Positions 57,838 to 64,000 of a stretch of 64,000 bases of DNA are shown in pieces. The notes beneath the pieces were generated by a model. The model made no database searches. It saw nothing but the letters and a program-made list of their open reading frames with translations, and was not told where the DNA came from. The position numbers and the translations under genes are program-made. The stretch is from contig NZ_KB899040.1 in the NCBI RefSeq assembly GCF_000378005.1, positions 439,468-503,467 on the forward strand, given 5' to 3'. This DNA comes from Coprothermobacter platensis DSM 11748. GTDB lineage: Bacteria > Coprothermobacterota > Coprothermobacteria > Coprothermobacterales > Coprothermobacteraceae. Each line of letters begins with the position of its first letter. The first letter of the stretch is position 1.

Positions 57838-58275
57838 ATGGGAACTGTGGATGTGCTTACCGGGGAATACGAGTATACCCTTGACAGCAAAAGTAGATTT
57901 TTAATGCCAACTGAGTTTCGAGATTATCTGGGCGAACCTATGTATTTTGTCCGTGGTTTTGAGAATTGTATTTACGTTTATAGTGAAAGTCAGTGGCAGA
58001 AAATGTCTGAAGATATCAGAAATTTGCCTTGGTCTTCTGATGCAGCTCGATGGGTAAAAAGAATATGGTTTAGTTCTTCAATTAAGGTGAAGGCAGATCC
58101 ACAAGGAAGGGTATTGGTTCCTCAAGTTTATAGAGACCATGTTTTGAAATCCAATAAAGTTGTTGTTCTTGGGTGTTTTGATTATGTAGAAATTTGGGAT
58201 GAAGAACAATGGCGAAATGATGCTTCCGAAAAAATCGGTTTGTTGGGAAAGTTTTTGGAGGAAGCTAACAAATGA
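57838..58275 (+). CDS. mraZ: Transcriptional regulator MraZ
   Basis: A 145-residue protein with two MraZ/AbrB-like halves. The first contains TGEYEYTLDSKSRFLMPTEF, the second IKVKADPQGRVLVPQVYRDH. MraZ binds direct repeats in its own promoter and controls the division cluster. Start choice is open: ATG 57838 or 57835, or GTG 57811/57847. No ribosome site fits any of them, but the promoter above fits leaderless starts at 57835-57838. Classical MraZ boxes (TGGGN repeats) are not obvious; TGGGAG and TGGG occur at 57811 and 57839. Confidence 0.85.
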   Translation: MGTVDVLTGEYEYTLDSKSRFLMPTEFRDYLGEPMYFVRGFENCIYVYSESQWQKMSEDIRNLPWSSDAARWVKRIWFSSSIKVKADPQGRVLVPQVYRDHVLKSNKVVVLGCFDYVEIWDEEQWRNDASEKIGLLGKFLEEANK

Positions 58276-59174
58276 TGAACTATATTCCTCATAAACCCGT
58301 TATGGTTAGTGAGATTTCTCAGTTGCTCATCTGGAAAGAAAATGGCATTTATATAGATGGAACGGCAGGCGCTGGTGGGCACCTGGAAGAACTCTCTAAG
58401 TCATTTCCTAAAGCGGTGTTCGTGGGTATTGATATAGACAACGAAGCTGTAGAGTTTCTCAGAGAAAAGTTCTCTAATACCGAGAGCGTGCACATTCTCG
58501 CTGGCAACTACGCTGATATGGAAAGTCTTTTGACTTCCATGGGCATTGATAAGGTCGACGGCATTCTGTTGGACCTTGGCTTATCAACTCATCAAGCACT
58601 GTCTGCTTCCAGAGGTTTTAGCATAAAGAACTCTGGCCCTTTAGATATGCGCTTCAGCGTATCGCAAAAAGTTACTGCTTATGATTTGGTGAACAAACTT
58701 AGCCAGGAAGAACTTTCAGATATTATTTACCGTTACGGTGAAGAGCCAAGAGCGAGGAAAATTGCAAAAGACATTGTTAATGCAAGAACGATCAAACCAC
58801 TGGAAACAACCGGTGAATTGGCTGATTTAGTTGCAAAAAGCGTCGGAAGGCATGGTAGCAGGATACATCCAGCTACACGTGTTTTTCAGGCGCTGCGTAT
58901 TGCTACAAATGATGAGCTATCAAATTTGGAGAGAGCATTACCCAACATACTCAATTGCTTGAACATAGGTGGACGATTAGTCATAATCTCATATCACTCA
59001 CTGGAAGACCGTGTGGTTAAGCAGCAATTCAAACGTTGGGAACAGTCTGGTATGGGTGAAAGACTGAATAAAAAAGTAATAAAGCCGAGTCAGGAAGAAG
59101 TTGAAGACAATCCAAGTAGTAGAAGTGCAAAAGTAAGAGCTTTTGAGAAGGGAGCTGGGGGAGTTGAGGAATGA
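58272..59174 (+). CDS. rsmH: 16S rRNA m4C1402 methyltransferase RsmH
   Basis: A 300-residue SAM-dependent methyltransferase. It opens YIPHKPVMVSEISQLL, has DGTAGAGGHLEEL near residue 29, ILLDLGLSTHQ near 94 and the C-terminal LVIISYHSLEDRVVKQQFKR near 232. TTGGAGGAAG precedes ATG 58272, which overlaps the mraZ stop by 4 bases. Confidence 0.95.
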   Translation: MMNYIPHKPVMVSEISQLLIWKENGIYIDGTAGAGGHLEELSKSFPKAVFVGIDIDNEAVEFLREKFSNTESVHILAGNYADMESLLTSMGIDKVDGILLDLGLSTHQALSASRGFSIKNSGPLDMRFSVSQKVTAYDLVNKLSQEELSDIIYRYGEEPRARKIAKDIVNARTIKPLETTGELADLVAKSVGRHGSRIHPATRVFQALRIATNDELSNLERALPNILNCLNIGGRLVIISYHSLEDRVVKQQFKRWEQSGMGERLNKKVIKPSQEEVEDNPSSRSAKVRAFEKGAGGVEE

Positions 59175-59511
59175 GCAAACAGTTTTAGCGGAGAAACCTC
59201 AGTATATTCCGCAGTATGAACCAAAAGAAAACAAAACACCCAAGCCGAAATCGAGCTACAAGATATGGGAACGCATGCTTGCACTGACGGTCATTCTTAA
59301 TGTTGTTTTAATAACAGGTGCTGTATTCCTTTGCTACCGTCTTTCCAACAGCGTATTTACGGTAGAATATTTAAGGAGATCGATGTTGGAGACGCAGCAA
59401 GACATATGGAAATTGAATACAGATTTGGAGATGGCTACTAATCAGAAAATGCAGAGCTTGCTTGGTAACGCTGATTATGCTAAGTCACTAACAAGTATTG
59501 GACAGCGCTGA
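59164..59511 (+). CDS. ftsL: FtsL-like division protein
   Basis: A 115-residue bitopic protein. A polar N-terminus of about 40 residues leads to one membrane helix (LALTVILNVVLITGAVFLCY) and an extracytoplasmic coiled-coil-like segment (residues 70-100). This size and topology, between rsmH and the mur genes, is the FtsL/DivIC pattern; FtsL sequences are poorly conserved. TTG 59164 has GGGAG about 9 bases upstream and overlaps the rsmH stop; TTG 59143 is another option. The usual next gene, ftsI, is absent. Confidence 0.7.
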   Translation: MRNEQTVLAEKPQYIPQYEPKENKTPKPKSSYKIWERMLALTVILNVVLITGAVFLCYRLSNSVFTVEYLRRSMLETQQDIWKLNTDLEMATNQKMQSLLGNADYAKSLTSIGQR

Positions 59512-59513
59512 TC

Positions 59514-60836
59514 ATGTTGGGTTCGCAGTTAGCAAAAGTCGTTGGTGGCCAGTTAGTTGGGGAAGATTTCTATTTCAGCCACATAGCATTCAATAGCAGT
59601 GATTGTGACACAGATACCCTTTTTGTTGCATTGCCAGGTGCCAAAACGCACGGGATAAAGTTCTGGGCTGATGCCCGGGCTAAAGGTGCTACCGGTGTCC
59701 TTACCGATGTTTCTCCATCCACAGGTAGCTATGTTTTGGTCAAAGACAGCTTACAGGCGATGGAATTATTGGGCAAGTCCTTAGTAAGTGGTTACAAAGG
59801 GAAAGTTGTCGTTGTATTGGGCGCTAGTGGTAAAACAACGCTGAAAGAACTGCTAAGGGCATTGGCGCCTGTTCCGGTATGGAGCAGTTATGGTAATAGA
59901 AATACTATGATTTCGTTAATCACGGATTTATTCAACGAAGGTAATAACGCGCTGGATTTGCCATATTGGATATTGGAGTTTGGTATACATGAGCCTAAGG
60001 ATGCTAATGAATTCTTGAGCGTATTTGACCCTTACGCTGTCATCTTTACATCGCTTGGAGCGGAACATCTCGAGTATCTCACAGACACAGATACGGCTAT
60101 TAAAACAAATCTAATGATAGGCGAACACGCCAAAAAGCGCTTTGCATATGCTCCTGAAGGATACAGCGTGAATGATGCTGTCATATTTGGTGGGAATGAT
60201 AGCCCATATAGGTTCGATGTAAAGAGTTTTACTTGCGATGGTTGCACCGTGGGGGAATTGATATGTGGGGAAGCGAAAAAGCATTTTGTACTTCCATTCT
60301 GGGGGAAACGGTCTTCGCAAAGCGTTGCAGGTGCGGCAGCTTTCTGGCAAAGCGAAGGGTTTTCTTTAGAGTCACTTCCATGGCAGAATATCGAATCCAT
60401 AAACATATGGGGCAGACAGCAGCTTACTCGATGGAATGATTTACTTATTTTCTTTGATGCATACAACGCGAATCCTGAGAGCATGAAGGAATTTCTGGAT
60501 GTTGTTAAAGAAGTTCCCTATGCTCGTAAAGGTTTGGTTATCGGTGACATGCTTGAGCTTGGATCATACTCTGCTTATTGGCATAAGCAGTTAGCTCACT
60601 GGTTAAAGAACTCAGGCGTGCAGTATCTCGTGCTCGTGGGCGACGAGGTCAGGTATACATTGCAAGAGTTAAACAAGATAGATGGTCAACCCATATATGT
60701 GGAATGGTATCGTGATGTGGACACCGCCAAAGCGTTTTTCCTTGTGCCAGATGACCTTGAACTTCTTGGTTTAAAGGGCTCTCGCAGAATAGCTTTGGAA
60801 AAGCTCATTCAGGAGGTTTCGGAGGTTGAATCGTAG
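59514..60836 (+). CDS. murF: UDP-MurNAc-tripeptide-D-Ala-D-Ala ligase MurF
   Basis: A 440-residue Mur ligase. Residues 1-90 form a substrate domain (FIAFNSSDCDTDTLFVALPG-type, with GAKTHGIKFW). The ATP loop reads GASGKTTLKELL near residue 103, with the usual Asn replaced by Ser. Then NTMISLITDLFN, LEFGIHEP and the central FDAYNANPESMKEFLD near 320 identify MurF. ATG 59514 starts 2 bases after the ftsL stop. murE is not found beside it. Confidence 0.88.
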   Translation: MLGSQLAKVVGGQLVGEDFYFSHIAFNSSDCDTDTLFVALPGAKTHGIKFWADARAKGATGVLTDVSPSTGSYVLVKDSLQAMELLGKSLVSGYKGKVVVVLGASGKTTLKELLRALAPVPVWSSYGNRNTMISLITDLFNEGNNALDLPYWILEFGIHEPKDANEFLSVFDPYAVIFTSLGAEHLEYLTDTDTAIKTNLMIGEHAKKRFAYAPEGYSVNDAVIFGGNDSPYRFDVKSFTCDGCTVGELICGEAKKHFVLPFWGKRSSQSVAGAAAFWQSEGFSLESLPWQNIESINIWGRQQLTRWNDLLIFFDAYNANPESMKEFLDVVKEVPYARKGLVIGDMLELGSYSAYWHKQLAHWLKNSGVQYLVLVGDEVRYTLQELNKIDGQPIYVEWYRDVDTAKAFFLVPDDLELLGLKGSRRIALEKLIQEVSEVES

Positions 60837-61677
60837 TTTTTTTGTATTTTTTCTCCTTGGTCTGTGTGCTGGCTATTTAGTGTTTTGGCTTTGTTTAAAG
60901 TTGGGCATACAACTAAAGTTCTACCCTAAAAGAATCAGAGAGTTCTATGAAGACCAGAGCAAATCAAGTATACCGCTGAGTGGTGGTATAGGATTTATGC
61001 TCCTCTCGATGGGGTTGTACATTTATTTCCGAGAGCCTGCCCTTTTGCTCGGGTTACTGTGCGGTTTGGTCGGTCTTGTAGATGACTTGTCTAAAACGCT
61101 TCGGCACGGTGAGGGAATAAAGGCTCGAGTTAAAGTGGTTTTGCTTTTTCTTATTTCACTCGTTTTTCTTAGTTTTGGATTTGATTTTGTTCGTGTCCTT
61201 TGGTGTTTCATAGTCATACTCGCTACAACGTCTGCAACAAACTTTACAGACGGAGTGGACGGTCTACTTGGCAGTGTGCTTATCCCTGTGATGCTTATTT
61301 TGCCCTTATCAGGCGTTACCGGAGGGCTGCTGGGTGCTCTACTTGCCTTTCTGTTTTTCAATGTTTCTCCAGCGAAACTTTTCATGGGAGATACCGGTTC
61401 ATTCTTCTTTGGTGGATTTCTGGGTGGGCTTATGCTTATTGAGGGAAAAGAATGGTGGCTTTTGCTTCTATGTTTTATTGGCGTTGTGGAGGTGGCATCT
61501 GTAATAATACAAGTAACATATTTTCACCTTACTGGTGGTAAACGTGTTTTTCTTATGACTCCCATACATCATCATTTTCAGAAATTAGGGTGGAGTGATC
61601 CTCGAATTGTTACATTATTTGCCAGCCTGCAAGCTATAGCATGCATATTCTTGTGGATGGGGTGGAACATATGGTAG
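60826..61677 (+). CDS. mraY: Phospho-MurNAc-pentapeptide transferase MraY
   Basis: A 283-residue multi-pass membrane enzyme making lipid I, shorter than the usual 320. It keeps SIPLSGGIGFMLLSMG near residue 45, VDDLSKTLRHGEGI near 85, the catalytic NFTDGVDGLLG near 138, FMGDTGSFFFGGFLGG near 186 and the HHHFQKLGWSDPRIV motif near 246. TTG 60826 has AGGAGG about 9 bases upstream and overlaps the murF end. Confidence 0.93.
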   Translation: MNRSFFVFFLLGLCAGYLVFWLCLKLGIQLKFYPKRIREFYEDQSKSSIPLSGGIGFMLLSMGLYIYFREPALLLGLLCGLVGLVDDLSKTLRHGEGIKARVKVVLLFLISLVFLSFGFDFVRVLWCFIVILATTSATNFTDGVDGLLGSVLIPVMLILPLSGVTGGLLGALLAFLFFNVSPAKLFMGDTGSFFFGGFLGGLMLIEGKEWWLLLLCFIGVVEVASVIIQVTYFHLTGGKRVFLMTPIHHHFQKLGWSDPRIVTLFASLQAIACIFLWMGWNIW

Positions 61678-62999
61678 ATGTTAGACCCGGATTTTCTCAA
61701 GAGCTTGAAGATAAGAACGTACTTGTTCTCGGTTACGGCGTTTCTGGACAAAGTGCTGAATCATTCTTGGTTAGCAGAGGGGCTAATGTTTATGTTTATG
61801 ATGAGAAAGACATAAAAACTAAAGTGGCTCCTGTACTACATGGTTTGCCAGATGATTTACAGATAGACCTTTGCGTAACATCTCCGGGTTTTTCTATAAA
61901 CCATCCCATCATTCGAGAATTAACAACCAATCATGTGCCGGTAGTAGGAGAATTGGAGTTATCCTTCGACGCGAGCAGGTGGAATTACTGGATAGCTGTA
62001 ACAGGTACCAATGGTAAAACGACAACGACCTCACTCATTGGTCATTTGCTCAAAAAAGCTGGACATCAGGTTGTCATTGGTGGGAATATCGGCGTTCCCA
62101 TAACGTCTTTTCTTACTCAGCCTATCAGTGAAACAATTATTGTGGCTGAAGTGAGCTCGTTTCAATTGGAAACGGTATACACTTTCAGACCACAGGTGGC
62201 AGCTTTTTTGAACCTTACGCCTGACCACTTAGATCGTCATGGGACAATGGAAAACTATTTCAATACAAAGGCGAGAATATTCGCTATGCAACAGGAACAA
62301 GACCGAGCAGTCTTGAATGCTGAAGACAGGTGGACACGGTCATTACTAGGAACATTAAAGAGCCAAACGGTTACGTTTGGGATAGAAAAGGGCGATGTTC
62401 ATTGGGAAAACGGCATGCTTCTTATTGATGGTAAGGCTGTTGCTAGTCTGGATAATGTAAAACTAAAGGGAACGCACAATTTAGCTAACATTTCCGCTGC
62501 TGTTGCTTGCTGTCATCACATTTTGCCTGAGAACTTCGATTATGCCAGTGCTATTTCAAGCTTCTTGGCGCCTGAACATAGGATAGAATTTGTTCGTTCA
62601 GTGAACGGTGTTGATTTTTACGATGATTCCAAGGCGACAAACATTGATTCTACAGTTGTTGCCTTAGAGGCATTTAGTGAGCCTGTAATACTCATATTAG
62701 GCGGCAGGAACAAGGGTATGGATTTTACGCCTCTGGCTGACTTCATCAAAAATGAGTCAAGTGTGAAGTGGATTGTATTAATGGGGGAATCTAAAGATTC
62801 TCTAAGAGATGCTTTGATAAAAAAGGGAATAGACAGTTTTTCTGAGGCAGATTCTTTAGAAAAAGCGGTAGAAGAAGCGTTCGACGTCGCTAATGAGGGA
62901 GATGTTGTCTTGCTGTCGCCGGCTTGCGCATCCTTTGATATGTTCAAGAATTTTGAAGAACGTGGGGACAAATTCAAGGAGATTGTAAAAGCGTTATGA
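61671..62999 (+). CDS. murD: UDP-MurNAc-Ala D-glutamate ligase MurD
   Basis: A 442-residue Mur ligase. A Rossmann-like N-terminus (VLVLGYGVSGQSAESFLV) precedes the ATP loop GTNGKTTTTSLIGHLLK near residue 112, AEVSSFQLE, NLTPDHLDRHGTMENY and a C-terminal LILGGRNKGMDF. ATG 61671 overlaps the end of mraY by 7 bases with GGGGTGG before it; the in-frame ATG 61641 lies deeper in mraY. Its stop overlaps the ftsW start. Confidence 0.94.
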   Translation: MVDVRPGFSQELEDKNVLVLGYGVSGQSAESFLVSRGANVYVYDEKDIKTKVAPVLHGLPDDLQIDLCVTSPGFSINHPIIRELTTNHVPVVGELELSFDASRWNYWIAVTGTNGKTTTTSLIGHLLKKAGHQVVIGGNIGVPITSFLTQPISETIIVAEVSSFQLETVYTFRPQVAAFLNLTPDHLDRHGTMENYFNTKARIFAMQQEQDRAVLNAEDRWTRSLLGTLKSQTVTFGIEKGDVHWENGMLLIDGKAVASLDNVKLKGTHNLANISAAVACCHHILPENFDYASAISSFLAPEHRIEFVRSVNGVDFYDDSKATNIDSTVVALEAFSEPVILILGGRNKGMDFTPLADFIKNESSVKWIVLMGESKDSLRDALIKKGIDSFSEADSLEKAVEEAFDVANEGDVVLLSPACASFDMFKNFEERGDKFKEIVKAL

Positions 63000-64000
63000 C
63001 AAAACTGCTCCAAGTTTTGTCTGTTTTTTTATTGATCGTTATAGTGTTTCTGTTTGGTTTGATTACCTGGCAAACGGGAACTGTTACGGCAAAGAACGTA
63101 CTTTTATACATAGCATTGATGGCGGGGGTTTACTGGTTCGCTTTTTTTATCGTGTACGGCTTAAGAAAAACGAACTTTTTAGGCAGCCTCCAATGGATCG
63201 TTGGAGGGCTCACAGTTGTTGCCCTTTCCATGACGTTAATGATAGGAGAGGTTCGCTACGGTTCAAAACGGTGGCTTTATGGCGTACAGACATCGGAGTT
63301 AGCAAAAGGGCTGTTATTGCCAATGTTTTTTAAATCTAATGGAACCTATGTGGTTATTGGTTTGATTTCGTCAGTATTGGTTATCCTTCAGCCAGATTTG
63401 GGTACAGGTTTAGTGATTTTGTGTTCCATTGGCATTGCGTGGTTTCTAAGAGCGCAGAAAAACAGAAGCGTGGAAGTAATATGGATGATATTGATGGCGT
63501 TGATAATTTTGGTTCCTTCAGTGTTTTGCTATTCTTTGCCCATGAGACAGCAGGTTGTCTCAAAAATGTCCTCCGTTCCAATATTCTATGAACACTGGGA
63601 AGACAGATTTCAAAATTGGGCAGATCCATTGAGAGATCCATTTGGCGAAAGCTATCAAACGCTTTCTGCTTTAAGTTCATTGGGGCAATCAGCTGGCTTC
63701 GGAAAGGGTATAGGGCTTATGACAAGTTTACCTGTGTCATGGTCAGACTATGCCTTTGCGGAAATGGTCAGAAAGTATGGGATTCTTTCAGGTTTGTTAT
63801 TGCTTCTTTTATTCGGTGCCTTACTTGAAATGATCATCAATTGGGGGGGTCGCAGTAAGTACTACGTGGCTTCCGTTATGGCTCTCCACATCATAATAAA
63901 CTTATACACTGTCGCGAATGTACTTCCCGCTACAGGTATACCACTTCCATTTGTAGGCAGGGCGCTTCAAAATTCTATTGTTCTATCTGCTATGATAGGT
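62996..64000 (+). CDS. ftsW: FtsW/RodA-type SEDS glycosyltransferase (3' end beyond window)
   Basis: At least 335 codons from the ATG that overlaps the murD stop, running open to the window edge. It shows about nine membrane helices, the GSKRWLY segment near residue 96, VILQPDLGTGLVI near 128, FQNWADPLRDPFGESYQTLS near 205, and a final VLPATGIPLPFVG. These are SEDS landmarks. The usual SYGGS after LPF is replaced by GRALQNS. FtsW is expected by position; RodA cannot be excluded. Confidence 0.85.
   Translation, partial: MTKLLQVLSVFLLIVIVFLFGLITWQTGTVTAKNVLLYIALMAGVYWFAFFIVYGLRKTNFLGSLQWIVGGLTVVALSMTLMIGEVRYGSKRWLYGVQTSELAKGLLLPMFFKSNGTYVVIGLISSVLVILQPDLGTGLVILCSIGIAWFLRAQKNRSVEVIWMILMALIILVPSVFCYSLPMRQQVVSKMSSVPIFYEHWEDRFQNWADPLRDPFGESYQTLSALSSLGQSAGFGKGIGLMTSLPVSWSDYAFAEMVRKYGILSGLLLLLLFGALLEMIINWGGRSKYYVASVMALHIIINLYTVANVLPATGIPLPFVGRALQNSIVLSAMIG

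Overview
The window reads as a chromosomal segment of a compact, moderately low-GC, thermophile-like fermentative bacterium. The gene complement (peptide and branched-chain amino-acid transporters, a complete V/A-type ATPase with sodium-type c-subunit ligands, arginine/lysine-type decarboxylase, RtcB/archease, LytR-CpsA-Psr protein, DciA) would fit Coprothermobacter or a relative. That name is an inference from gene content, not a database match. Genes are tightly packed, often overlapping by 1-40 bp, with many GTG and TTG starts. I see no insertion sequences, prophage, rRNA or CRISPR array.

Layout. 1-4005 (minus strand): a defence-like module with a large DUF499 P-loop ATPase, a DUF3780 protein and the first 18 codons of a third gene cut by the window edge. 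4006-4567: a gap holding the rpsF promoter and a hairpin that looks like an S6:S18 autoregulatory leader. 4568-11079: rpsF-ssb-rpsR-DUF2232-rplI-dnaB-leuS. 11037-13476: comEA-comEC, with a leuS-type terminator inside the start of comEA. 13584-14918: a LytR-CpsA-Psr protein. 15016-23885: dciA(DUF721)-gyrB-gyrA-archease-rtcB-tsaE-tsaB-rimI-tsaD, one close-packed run joining topology, RNA repair and tRNA t6A synthesis. 23904-25956: groES-groEL with a degenerate CIRCE operator and a strong terminator. 26015-30342: oligopeptide-type ABC transporter without a binding protein. 30360-32325: a hypothetical gene, lipA and comF. 32363-34222: tRNA-Ser, an iron alcohol dehydrogenase and the liv upstream region. 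34223-38794: livJ-livH-livM-livG-livF. 38928-39186: tRNA-Val, -Gly, -Thr. 39272-48452: argS, pyrG, tRNA-Pro, class III aminotransferase, SRPBCC protein, COG2509 flavoprotein, purA, tRNA-Pro, PLP decarboxylase. 48504-56568: V/A-ATPase operon. 56740-57717 (minus): a phosphofructokinase-like gene with an altered donor site. 57838-64000: a reduced division/cell-wall cluster, mraZ-rsmH-ftsL-murF-mraY-murD-ftsW (ftsW runs off the end).

Regulation stands out. Several promoters carry an extended -10 (TGnTATAAT type), and some place the predicted transcription start on the start codon with no Shine-Dalgarno sequence (LCP gene, lipA, comF, probably mraZ), suggesting leaderless transcripts. lipA and comF share a 41-bp divergent region in which each -10 occupies the other's -35 position. 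Both tRNA-Pro promoters lie over the stop codons of the preceding genes.

Biology. Import of peptides and branched-chain amino acids, a probable Na+-coupled rotary ATPase and amino-acid decarboxylation/transamination suggest an amino-acid fermenter. comEA, comEC and comF indicate a DNA-uptake pathway.
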